NCBI GenBank assembly: GCA_030765605.1
Contig: JAVCCG010000098.1
Span: 1-64,000 of the forward strand
Reading direction: 5' to 3'
DNA from: Candidatus Alcyoniella australis
GTDB taxonomy: Bacteria > Lernaellota > Lernaellaia > JAVCCG01 > Alcyoniellaceae
DNA: 64,000 nt
The position numbers and the translations under genes are program-made. A model generated the notes under the pieces. That model was not told where the DNA came from. It searched no databases and saw only the letters and a list, made by a program, of their open reading frames with translations. Shown piece by piece: positions 56,481 to 64,000 of this stretch; the stretch's first letter is position 1; every line of letters starts with the position of its first letter.

Positions 56481-57689
56481 AACGACAAAGCAGCAATCCC
56501 GCGGATCGAGGCGACGCGCAAGCTCAAAGAGCTGATGGGCATCTACTATCTCGAGGCCAAGAACGCCGAGTACAACAACCAGAAGGTGGCCTGGGTCACC
56601 TCCGGCTCGCCGGTCGAGACCTTGATCGCCATGGACGTGATCCCGATCTACCCCGAGAACCACGGCGCGATGATCGGCGTGACCCGCATGGGCGTCGAAC
56701 TCAGCGAGGTGGCCGAGGGCATGGGCTACTCGCCGGACCTCTGCTCGTACTTCCGCGCCGACGTGGGCCAGGCCGCAACCGGCAACAGCCCCATCGCCGG
56801 ACTGCCCAAGCCGGACTTCCTCTACTGCTGCGACAACATCTGCTCCACAGTGGTCAAGTGGTACGAGGTCCAGGGGCGCAAGTACGACGCGCCGGTGTTC
56901 TGGATCAACACGCCCTTCGTGCCCGACGAGATCACCCCGGCGCACCGCAGCTACGTGGCCGGCCAGCTCGAACAGCAGGCCTACGCCATTGCCAAGCTTC
57001 TCGGGCGCGAGTTCGACATGGAGCACTTCATCGACGTGCTGCGGCTCTCCGAACAGGCGACCCGCGTGTGGCAGGAGTGCCTCAACCTCTGCCAACACAA
57101 GCCCGCGCCCATGAGCTCCATCGACAGCTTCTTTCACATGGCGCCGATCGTCACTCTGCGCGGCACGCAGAAGTGTCTGGACTACTACACCATGCTGCGC
57201 GACGAGCTGCAGGACCGCATCGACAAGGGGATCGGCACGGTCCCCCAAGAAAAGCACCGGCTGCTGTGGGACAACCTGCCGATCTGGTTCTGGACCAAGG
57301 GGCTGGCCGAGCTGACCAACAGCCTGAGCGCGGTGTTCGTGGTCTGCACCTACACCTCGAGCTGGGATATCGGCGCGGACACCATGCTCGTGGACGACCC
57401 CTGGCAACCGATGGCCGACACCTACCTCTTCCCGTACATCAACCGCGGGATGGAGGTGCGCATCAGAATGCTCGAGAACTGGATCAAACAGTTCGACGTG
57501 GACGGCCTGGTGTTCCACTCCAACCGCTCGTGCAAAGCCTACACCCTGGGCCAATACGAGCTGGCCAAGCTGGTCAGCGAGCGCACGGGCAAGCCCAGTC
57601 TGGTGATCGAGGGCGACATGTGCGACATGCGGCTGTTCAGCGAAGCCCAGACCGTCACCCGGCTCGAGGCGTTCATCGAAAGCCTCTAA
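56481..57689 (+). CDS. 2-hydroxyacyl-CoA dehydratase/benzoyl-CoA reductase-type subunit (HgdA/BcrC-like)
   Basis: A 402-aa companion subunit. ATG 56481 follows the previous stop by 2 bp. Cys-containing motifs are YCCDNICSTVVKW near residue 115, HSNRSCKAYTLGQYE near 345 and IEGDMCDMRLF near 375, as in HgdA/BcrC/FldB proteins. The pair should form the catalytic component that removes water from (R)-2-hydroxyacyl-CoA or reduces an aromatic CoA ester; choice between these needs phylogeny. The stop overlaps the ATG of larE by one base. Confidence 0.87.
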   Translation, partial: NDKAAIPRIEATRKLKELMGIYYLEAKNAEYNNQKVAWVTSGSPVETLIAMDVIPIYPENHGAMIGVTRMGVELSEVAEGMGYSPDLCSYFRADVGQAATGNSPIAGLPKPDFLYCCDNICSTVVKWYEVQGRKYDAPVFWINTPFVPDEITPAHRSYVAGQLEQQAYAIAKLLGREFDMEHFIDVLRLSEQATRVWQECLNLCQHKPAPMSSIDSFFHMAPIVTLRGTQKCLDYYTMLRDELQDRIDKGIGTVPQEKHRLLWDNLPIWFWTKGLAELTNSLSAVFVVCTYTSSWDIGADTMLVDDPWQPMADTYLFPYINRGMEVRIRMLENWIKQFDVDGLVFHSNRSCKAYTLGQYELAKLVSERTGKPSLVIEGDMCDMRLFSEAQTVTRLEAFIESL

Positions 57690-58507
57690 TGCGTAACCCC
57701 GCGGGCCGGATCGTTGCCCTGCGTGAGCAGATCCGCGGACTGGGCTCGGCCCTGATTGCGCTCTCCGGCGGCGCGGACTCAGCGCTGCTCGCTGCCCTGG
57801 CCGCGGATGAGCTTGGAGAGAGTGCTGCAGCGGCAACCGCCGTGGGACCATTGTTTGCGCAGCACGAGGTCGAGCGCGCCCAAGGTTTGTGCCGCCGCCT
57901 TGGCCTGCGCCACGAGCTAATCGAGTTCGATCCGCTGCACCACGAGGCGTTCGTGCGCAACCCGCCGGATCGCTGCTTTTTTTGCAAACACGAGATGCTG
58001 CGCCTCTGCCGCGAGATGGCCGACCGGCTGGAACTGGAGCACGTGTGCGAGGGGACCAACGCCCAGGAGCTCTCCGAGCACCGTCCGGGCCTGGCCGCAA
58101 TCCGCGAGCTTTGCATACAAACGCCACTGCTCGACGCGGGCCTGGACAAGTCCGATGTACGGCGCGCCTTAGCCAAGTTGGGGCTAAACGACTGGGTCCG
58201 GCCTTCATCAACCTGCCTGGCCACGCGCTTTGCCCACGGCATGCCGATCACCCGCGAGGGTCTGCGTCGGGTGGAGGCCTGCGAGCAGGACCTGGCCCGG
58301 ATGGGGTTTACAGAGTTCCGCGTGCGACACCACGGCGATAGCGCGCGCATCGAGCTTTGCGAAGATCAACTCAGCCGGGCCCTGGATCCCAAGCTGCGGC
58401 GCGCCATCGTGACTGCCCTGCGCGGCCATGGCTTTTCCTTTGTCAGCCTCGACCTCGAGGGCTTCTCAAGCGGCAAGATGGAGCGTAACGCTGACAAAGG
58501 GGTGTAA
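57689..58507 (+). CDS. larE: ATP-dependent sacrificial sulfur transferase LarE-like
   Basis: A 272-aa PP-loop protein. The pyrophosphatase motif SGGADSALLAAL lies near the N terminus. DRCFFCKHEM and PSSTCLATRF place cysteines where LarE proteins have them; the Cys of the latter corresponds to the sacrificial or cluster-binding residue. LarE makes the thiol groups of the nickel-pincer cofactor with LarB and LarC. Neither is present here, so they must be elsewhere or LarE has a different partner. It is coupled to the dehydratase gene by a one-base overlap, an unusual neighbour. Confidence 0.83.
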   Translation: MRNPAGRIVALREQIRGLGSALIALSGGADSALLAALAADELGESAAAATAVGPLFAQHEVERAQGLCRRLGLRHELIEFDPLHHEAFVRNPPDRCFFCKHEMLRLCREMADRLELEHVCEGTNAQELSEHRPGLAAIRELCIQTPLLDAGLDKSDVRRALAKLGLNDWVRPSSTCLATRFAHGMPITREGLRRVEACEQDLARMGFTEFRVRHHGDSARIELCEDQLSRALDPKLRRAIVTALRGHGFSFVSLDLEGFSSGKMERNADKGV

Positions 58508-58538
58508 CCAACGCCGCGGCGCTGTAATATCTGAGCCC

Positions 58539-61500
58539 ATGGAGTTCACCGGAGAACGGCTGGTCCCAGGCAAGACGCCGGACCGCGACCTGGAGCGCGA
58601 GCATCTGGCGCGCTACATCTTTGCCGCGGGCCTGGCCAAGGGCCGCCGCGTGCTCGACCTGGGCTGCGGCGCAGGGTACGGCGCGCAGCTATTGCTCCAA
58701 TCCGGCGCACAGAGCGTTCTGGGCCTGGACGTCGCATCCGAGGCCGTGGAGTACGCGCGCCAAAATTACAGCGCCGATAACCTGCGCTTTGAAATCGGCG
58801 ACGCCGCGAACCCCGAGATCGAACCACAGAGCTTCGACCTGGTGGTCTGCTTCGAGGTCATCGAACACCTGCTGCAGCAACGCGAGCTGGTCCAGGCAGC
58901 GGCGCGCACCCTGGTGCCCGGCGGACTGTTCGTAGTCTCCACGCCCAACGTCGCGGCCCCCAGCTACGAGGAACACGACAATCCGTTCCACGTCAAAGAG
59001 CTCAACCGCAAGCAGTTCGACAAGTTGCTGCACGGCGCGTTTCAACACGTCGAACTGCTGGGACAGTCGCGCTTCGCAGGCCACGCGGTGCTGCCGATTA
59101 AGGGCGATGCACAGCCGCGCATCGAGCGCCTCGACCTTAAGCAAAGCGATCTGGAGCCGCTGTACTTCGTGGCGGTCTGCTCCTCGCGCAAGCTGCCCAA
59201 AATCAAGCCGCTGCTGGCGCGCGCGCCGTATTTTGGCAACCTCGACGAACTGCTAAGCCACCTCAAGACGCGCGATGCGCAGATCGAGCAGCGCGACGAG
59301 CGGATCGTCGAGCTACAGGACGAGGTCGGCCGCTCCAACCAATGGGCCCAAGGCCTGGATCAAGACCTCAAGCGCAATGAGCGCGAGCTGTCGCGGGCCA
59401 AGCTGCGCATCGCGCACCAGAGCGCCGAGATCGAGCGCGTGCGCCAAACCCTGGGCTACCGACTGCACCAAAAGCTCGCCCCCTGGGCACGCGGCACGCT
59501 GACCGTGCTCAAGTTCGCAACGCGGCTGACCGCAGTTGCTTTAGGCCTGGTTCTGGCCGTGCCGCTTGGCGCGCTGGCGCTGGTGCTGCTCGTACCGCGG
59601 CTGCTGCTGGCAATCGGGCTGACGCCGCTGGCGCTATACGTCTGGCTGCGCCTACGCCTGGCCGGAAGTGCTCAGCCCAAGCCCACGGGGCCCATCGCGC
59701 CCGCGCAGCCCATCGAGCCGCAGCGCGACGGGATCAGCGTGATCGTCCCCACCTGGAACGGCCTGGACCTGGTGCGCGAATATCTACCGGGCGTGGCGCA
59801 GGACATCGCGGGCTATGCGTTCGAGGTCGAGCTGATTTTGGTGGACAACGGCAGCGACGACGGCACGGCCCAGTGGGTTGAGCAGCACTTGCCGCAGGTG
59901 CGCGTGCTGCGTTTGGATCGCAACCTGGGGTTCGGCGGCGGTTGCAACGCCGGGGTCGAGGCCGCGCGCTTCGGCATCGTCTACATGCTGAACAACGACA
60001 TGCGGGTCGAGCCCGGATTCCTCGAGCCGACCTGGCAAGCGTTCGAGGATCGCGAGCTGTTCGCCGCCACCAGCCGCATCAGCTTTGAGCAGCGCGACGG
60101 CGCAGCGCGACGCAGCGAGGAGTCGGGCCTGACTGTTGCGCATTGGCATCGCGGCCTGCTGCAACTGCGGCACCTGTTCGACAACCAAAGCGACGTTGCG
60201 CCCGCGCTCTACGCCGGCGGCGGTTCCAGCGGCTATTGCAAGGCCAAGTTCCAGGCGCTGGGCGGGTTCGACGCGCTCTACGAGCCGTTCTACGTCGAGG
60301 ATCTCGACCTGTCGTATCGCGCGTGGAAACGCGGATTCCGCGTGCTCTACCTGCCCCAAAGCGCGGTGGTGCACAAACATCGCGGCACCATCGGCAAACA
60401 CTACAGCCGTGCGCGTCTGTTCGACGTGTTCAGCCTCAACTATTTGCGTTTCACCTGGCGCGACATCACCGGCCGTGGCGAGCTGCTGCGCCACTGCCTG
60501 TGGCTGCCGTGGTCCGCGGCCCGCACGCTTTACGGCCGCAGCTCTCCGGGACAGGGCGTGAGCCTGCGTGCGCTGATCGGCGCGCTTAAAGACTTGCCGC
60601 AGATCTGCGCCGGTCGAACCCTCGAGTGCAAGGCGGCGGTTGTAAGCGACGATACGGTGCTGCAAATCAGCTCGAACCCCCTGGCGTTCCGCGAGCGTTG
60701 CGCACGTTTGGCAAAGTCGCCCCATCGCAGCGATAAAAGCGGCGCGCCGATCTTGTTCATCTCGCCCTACTGCCCCTTTCCGCCAACCCACGGCGGCGCA
60801 GTGCGGATGTACAACGTGATGCGCCAGGTGGCCAAGCACCATCCCATCGGGCTGGTCTCGATGATCGAGCACGAGCATGAGCGCGACTCGCGCGACAAGC
60901 TGCTCGAGATCTGCGACGAGGTGCACTTCATGCTGCGCGGTCAACCCGACCGCATCAGCTGGAGCGATCCGGCCAGCGTACAAGAGTTCTACAGTGACGA
61001 GTTCGCGCGGTTGATCCAGCGTGTGCTGGCCCGCGGCGACTACCGCATTGTGCAGATGGAGTACACGATCCTGGCGCACTTCATGCCGCAAGATCCGCGG
61101 GTCAAGACCGTGTTGACCGAGATCGATCTGTACTTCGTCAGCTATCTGCGCGCAGCACGCGCGCAACGCGCATTGGGCAAACGGCTGCTGGGCTTTTACG
61201 AGTGGCTGCGGATGTTCCGCTACGAGCTGCGCTGGTGCCGACGCTACGATTTGCTGCTGGCGATGAGCGAACACGACCGCGACGTGCTGGCGCAGTACGT
61301 GAAGGAAACGCCGATCGAGGTCGCGCCCAACGGCGTGGACGTCGAGGACTTCAAGCTTTTGCCGCGCGAGCCCGACGGCCCGGAGCTGCTGTTCGTGGGC
61401 AACTTCCGTCACGCGCCGAACCTGGACGCCGCGTTGTGGATGGCGCGCGAGATCTTCCCCGAAGTGCGCAAGCGCGTACCCGATGCACGGCTGGCGATCT

Positions 61501-61916
61501 GCGGACCCAATCCGCCGGAGTCGATCGCGCGCTGCTCAGCCGACGAGGGGATCGAGGTCGCGGGATTCGTGCCCGACCTGGCGCCGCGCTACCAACGCGC
61601 CGCGTGCTTTGTCGCGCCGATCACCCGCGGCTCGGGCACCAGACTGAAAATTCTCGAGGCGCAAAGTTCGGGCCTACCGGTGGTCAGCACAACCCTCGGG
61701 GCCGAGGGGCTGGCAATCGAGCACGGCGAAAATTTACTTATCGCCGACAACACCGCAGACTTCGCCCAGGCCTGCGTGCGGCTGCTGACCGACGAAGCGC
61801 TGGCCCTGCGACTGCGTCGCAACGGCCGCGAGCTGGTCGAACGGGTCTACGCCTGGGAGCGAGTCGGCGATAAGCTCGAGGCGGCCTACGCGCGGCTGCT
61901 GGAGGAGGACCGATGA
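58539..61916 (+). CDS. methyltransferase-GT2-GT4 fusion for surface polysaccharide
   Basis: A 1125-aa multidomain protein from ATG 58539 (MEFTGERLVPG). Residues 1-230 are a SAM-dependent methyltransferase with VLDLGCGAGYGA at 38-49 and a metal-independent class I fold. A coiled coil around 250-310 and hydrophobic helices around 325-385 follow. A GT2 glycosyltransferase starts near 405 with ISVIVPTWNGL and has LDRNLGFGGGCNAGV and LNNDM motifs. A GT4-type glycosyltransferase fills the last 380 residues, with ILFISPYCPFPPTHGGAVRMYN, VAPNGVDVEDF, ELLFVGNFRHAPN and SGTRLKILEAQSSGLPVV. It likely builds and modifies an O-antigen or capsule. The next gene overlaps its TGA. Confidence 0.88.
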   Translation: MEFTGERLVPGKTPDRDLEREHLARYIFAAGLAKGRRVLDLGCGAGYGAQLLLQSGAQSVLGLDVASEAVEYARQNYSADNLRFEIGDAANPEIEPQSFDLVVCFEVIEHLLQQRELVQAAARTLVPGGLFVVSTPNVAAPSYEEHDNPFHVKELNRKQFDKLLHGAFQHVELLGQSRFAGHAVLPIKGDAQPRIERLDLKQSDLEPLYFVAVCSSRKLPKIKPLLARAPYFGNLDELLSHLKTRDAQIEQRDERIVELQDEVGRSNQWAQGLDQDLKRNERELSRAKLRIAHQSAEIERVRQTLGYRLHQKLAPWARGTLTVLKFATRLTAVALGLVLAVPLGALALVLLVPRLLLAIGLTPLALYVWLRLRLAGSAQPKPTGPIAPAQPIEPQRDGISVIVPTWNGLDLVREYLPGVAQDIAGYAFEVELILVDNGSDDGTAQWVEQHLPQVRVLRLDRNLGFGGGCNAGVEAARFGIVYMLNNDMRVEPGFLEPTWQAFEDRELFAATSRISFEQRDGAARRSEESGLTVAHWHRGLLQLRHLFDNQSDVAPALYAGGGSSGYCKAKFQALGGFDALYEPFYVEDLDLSYRAWKRGFRVLYLPQSAVVHKHRGTIGKHYSRARLFDVFSLNYLRFTWRDITGRGELLRHCLWLPWSAARTLYGRSSPGQGVSLRALIGALKDLPQICAGRTLECKAAVVSDDTVLQISSNPLAFRERCARLAKSPHRSDKSGAPILFISPYCPFPPTHGGAVRMYNVMRQVAKHHPIGLVSMIEHEHERDSRDKLLEICDEVHFMLRGQPDRISWSDPASVQEFYSDEFARLIQRVLARGDYRIVQMEYTILAHFMPQDPRVKTVLTEIDLYFVSYLRAARAQRALGKRLLGFYEWLRMFRYELRWCRRYDLLLAMSEHDRDVLAQYVKETPIEVAPNGVDVEDFKLLPREPDGPELLFVGNFRHAPNLDAALWMAREIFPEVRKRVPDARLAICGPNPPESIARCSADEGIEVAGFVPDLAPRYQRAACFVAPITRGSGTRLKILEAQSSGLPVVSTTLGAEGLAIEHGENLLIADNTADFAQACVRLLTDEALALRLRRNGRELVERVYAWERVGDKLEAAYARLLEEDR

Positions 61917-62431
61917 GGTTCCTGCTCTCGCGCGGCGCACAGACCGACGACCCGGGGCGGGTGCTGATCGTGCAGACCTGCAACCCCAACCTGCTCGAGT
62001 ACGTGATCGTTGACGCGCGCAAACGCTGGCCCGGGGCCGATCTGAGCGTGCTGCTACAGCGCGGGATGCGCGAGCACGTGCGCCTGCCCCAGGGCGTGCG
62101 CGGACTGGACAATCCCGCGGGCGGACATGGGCAGTTCGCGCGCGAGCTGCGCTCCGAGCGCTTTGATCTGATAGCGTTCAGCGGCGTGCGCGACCCGGGC
62201 TATTGGAAACTGCGGCTGCTGCCGTTCTATCTCAACCCGCCGCGGATCGCGCTTTACGATCGCCACGCGCGTCCCGCTGACCTCGGACTTGCCGGATTGC
62301 TCGCAACGTTGCTGGGATCCGTGGGTCCGACCGGCGGCCCCAAGCGCCTGCTGCGCCGGCTGCTCGCGCCGCTGATTGCGGGCGGGCTGTTGCTCTACCT
62401 GTGGTACGAAAGGGCGAGGAGGGCCCGATGA
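61913..62431 (+). CDS. unknown protein of polysaccharide operon, C-terminal membrane helix
   Basis: A 172-aa protein whose ATG overlaps the fusion-gene TGA by 4 bp. The first 130 residues look Rossmann-like (RVLIVQTCNPNLLEYVIVDA and RFDLIAFSGV-type strands). The tail LLAPLIAGGLLLYLWYE is a membrane helix. It resembles a truncated glycosyltransferase or nucleotide-sugar-binding module, but no active-site motif is apparent. The stop overlaps the ATG of the UDP-sugar dehydrogenase, so it is translationally coupled on both sides. Confidence 0.7.
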   Translation: MRFLLSRGAQTDDPGRVLIVQTCNPNLLEYVIVDARKRWPGADLSVLLQRGMREHVRLPQGVRGLDNPAGGHGQFARELRSERFDLIAFSGVRDPGYWKLRLLPFYLNPPRIALYDRHARPADLGLAGLLATLLGSVGPTGGPKRLLRRLLAPLIAGGLLLYLWYERARRAR

Positions 62432-63729
62432 ACCTGCTGAAAAAAATTGAGAACCGCCAGGCCCGCGTGGGCGTGATTGGAGCCGGATACGTCGGCCTGC
62501 CGCTGGCCGTGGAGTTTGCCAAGGCCGGGTTCGACACCACCTGCTTCGACGTGGACCCCGACCGCATCGAGTCGATCAACCGCGGACGCTCGCAGATCCA
62601 GGACGTGCCCAGCGCCGATGTGCTGCGGCTCAAACGCGACGGCCTGCTGCGCGCCACCGGCGACTTTGAAGAGCTGGCCCAGATCGACGCGATCAGCATC
62701 TGCGTGCCGACCCCGCTGCGCAAAACCAAGGACCCGGACGTGAGCTACGTGGTGGCCGCGGTGGAGGAGATCGCCCTGCGCTTCAGCCCGGGCAAGCTGG
62801 TGGTGCTCGAGTCCACGACCTACCCGGGCACCACCGACGAGATCCTGCAGCCGGTGCTCGAAAGCTCGGGCCTGGTCTGCGGCAAGGACTTCCATCTGGC
62901 GTTCTCGCCCGAGCGCGTGGACCCAGGCAACCAACAATACAACACCAGCAACACGCCCAAGATCATCGGCGGCGTGACCCCGCGCTGCACCCAGGTCGCA
63001 TGCGCGCTGTACGGCGCGGCGGTCGAGAAGGTTATCCCGGTCAGCTCGACGCGCGCGGCCGAGATGGTCAAGCTTTTGGAAAACACATTCCGCGCTGTGA
63101 ACATCGGCCTGGCCAACGAGACCGCGCTGATGTGCGACCGGCTGGGGATCGACGTCTGGGAAGTAATCGACGCCGCGGCGACCAAGCCCTTCGGCTTCAT
63201 GCCCTTCTACCCCGGACCGGGCCTGGGCGGCCACTGCATTCCCATCGACCCGCACTATCTGAGCTGGAAACTGCGCTCGCTGAACTACACCGCGCGCTTT
63301 ATCGAGCTGGCGGGCGAGGTCAACTCCTCGATGCCGCGCTACGTGGTCGAGCGCTTGGCCGACCTGCTCAACGCGCGGCGTAAGCCGCTGAACGGCAGCC
63401 GGGTGCTGGTGCTGGGCACGAGCTACAAACGCGACGTGTCCGACACCCGCGAATCCCCGGCCCTGGACATTATCAAGCTGTTGGCCCAACGCGGCACGCT
63501 GGTCGCGTATCACGATCCTTTCGTCAAAAGCCTCGATTTGGGCGAGGTCGAGCTGGAGTCGGTGCGGCTAACGCCGCAGGAGCTGTCTTCAGCCGACCTG
63601 ACGTTGATCGTAGCCGACCACTCGCGCTTTAACTACAACTCGATCGTGCGCAACTCGCAGCTGGTGCTGGACACGCGCAACGCCACGCGCAACGTGCGCC
63701 GCGGCCGCGACAAGATCGTTTTACTTTAG
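62428..63729 (+). CDS. UDP-N-acetylglucosamine 6-dehydrogenase-like (WbpA/WecC family)
   Basis: A 433-aa nucleotide-sugar dehydrogenase. ATG 62428 overlaps the previous TGA; the earlier in-frame codons are the end of that gene. The NAD-binding motif is GVIGAGYVGLPLA, STTYPGTT follows, and the catalytic Cys is in GGHCIPIDPHYLSW. The C-terminal domain has LGTSYKRDVSDTRESPAL. The enzyme oxidises UDP-GlcNAc, or a relative, to the uronic acid for O-antigen or capsule synthesis. Its stop overlaps by 4 bp with the convergent gene at the window edge. Confidence 0.92.
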   Translation: MNLLKKIENRQARVGVIGAGYVGLPLAVEFAKAGFDTTCFDVDPDRIESINRGRSQIQDVPSADVLRLKRDGLLRATGDFEELAQIDAISICVPTPLRKTKDPDVSYVVAAVEEIALRFSPGKLVVLESTTYPGTTDEILQPVLESSGLVCGKDFHLAFSPERVDPGNQQYNTSNTPKIIGGVTPRCTQVACALYGAAVEKVIPVSSTRAAEMVKLLENTFRAVNIGLANETALMCDRLGIDVWEVIDAAATKPFGFMPFYPGPGLGGHCIPIDPHYLSWKLRSLNYTARFIELAGEVNSSMPRYVVERLADLLNARRKPLNGSRVLVLGTSYKRDVSDTRESPALDIIKLLAQRGTLVAYHDPFVKSLDLGEVELESVRLTPQELSSADLTLIVADHSRFNYNSIVRNSQLVLDTRNATRNVRRGRDKIVLL

Positions 63730-64000
63730 GCTGAATACTTGCGCAGCATCTTCAGCGCCAGGGCGAAGTCGGCTGCCTGTGGCGCCTCGAACGCTTGCGG
63801 CAGATCGCTTGCGGGCAACTTAATCTCGAGTCGCGCGCAGTGTAGCGCCTGACGGCTGATCAGCGGCCGCTCGGGCCGTTCGGACTTACTGCGGTAGCCG
63901 CGCTTGATCGAGCTGAGCAGCAGTTCGCGTTCGCCGCTGTTGGCCGCGTCGCCCAGCAAAGTGAAACCCGCTGCCGCCAAATGCTCCCGCACCTGGGTCT
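63726..64000 (-). CDS. pseudouridine synthase, RluA/RluD family (5' part outside window)
   Basis: The frame is open to the right edge, so the start and catalytic domain lie outside. The visible 91 codons include TQVREHLAAAGFTLLGD and RQALHCARLEIKLP, the conserved C-terminal motifs of RluA/RluC/RluD-type enzymes that modify uridines in rRNA or tRNA. An apparent GTG start at 63992 is inside the domain and is not the true start. The gene ends 4 bp into the dehydrogenase gene on the other strand. Confidence 0.8.
   Translation of the reverse strand, partial: TQVREHLAAAGFTLLGDAANSGERELLLSSIKRGYRSKSERPERPLISRQALHCARLEIKLPASDLPQAFEAPQAADFALALKMLRKYSA

Noticed and set aside
56352-58211. 619-aa minus-strand frame
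   Set aside because: Antisense to the dehydratase subunit and LarE genes; no domain recognised.
59784-61412. 542-aa minus-strand frame
   Set aside because: Antisense to the glycosyltransferase fusion.
1-64000. tRNA, rRNA and CRISPR arrays
   Set aside because: Intergenic regions were read for T-loop and acceptor-stem patterns and for spaced direct repeats; none was convincing.

Overview
The window is 64 kb of high-G+C DNA (mostly about 60-65% by eye) from a Gram-negative bacterium. Several genes encode lipoproteins with a lipobox, and there is an RND/MMPL exporter, TatA, an MscS-type channel and surface-polysaccharide enzymes. A 2-hydroxyacyl-CoA dehydratase pair, tungstate uptake and Mo/W storage point to an anaerobic or microaerobic lifestyle. 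Gene style is deltaproteobacteria- or Myxococcota-like, perhaps an uncultured lineage, but no rRNA, tRNA or marker gene fixes the taxonomy.

Region 1 (1-14.5 kb) is an accessory conflict or defence island. A six-gene leftward operon encodes a double-AAA ClpB-like ATPase, a MoxR AAA+ ATPase, a von Willebrand A (vWA) protein, an unknown 386-aa protein, a 68-aa zinc ribbon, and an NLR-like DUF4062-NACHT protein that runs off the left edge. A second DUF4062-NACHT protein with near-identical C-terminal 48-aa repeats is divergent, followed by an NtrC-like AAA+ protein without GAFTGA loop or HTH. The leftward operon has a near-consensus sigma-54 promoter. Parts of the operon are AT-richer than the rest of the window. 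I did not recognise this exact gene combination as a named system; it is the strongest candidate here for something new.

Region 2 (14.7-17.5 kb) is an insertion-sequence graveyard: three truncated transposase genes, one apparently entered by another element, a HEICH-type putative metallopeptidase and a recombinase-like remnant. It separates the island from the rest.

Region 3 (17.5-31.7 kb) carries a GNAT acetyltransferase, two lipoproteins, a Mo/W module (ModE-type regulator starting at TTG, two molybdenum storage protein subunits, TupABC tungstate transporter), a beta-propeller lipoprotein, a broken acyltransferase gene, a membrane-propeller protein, a TPR protein and a thiolase ending in a clear terminator.

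Region 4 (31.8-49.7 kb) has an MMPL exporter operon (with a Cys-rich mini-protein, CocE-type hydrolase, GHMP kinase and an exonuclease/endonuclease/phosphatase lipoprotein), TatA plus a 45-aa membrane protein and an M14 carboxypeptidase with a poly-Asp/CCG tail, all bracketed by two small elements with 27-bp terminal inverted repeats. Then come two DUF6263-like envelope proteins, an MscS channel, a pentapeptide-repeat membrane protein, an aldehyde dehydrogenase, two exported proteins and a phosphofructokinase.

Region 5 (50-64 kb) has a membrane glycosyltransferase, a PHP phosphoesterase-coaE pair, an acyl-CoA ligase followed by two 2-hydroxyacyl-CoA dehydratase-type subunits and LarE, then a tightly coupled polysaccharide operon (methyltransferase-GT2-GT4 fusion, unknown, UDP-sugar 6-dehydrogenase) and the 3' part of a pseudouridine synthase gene at the right edge.
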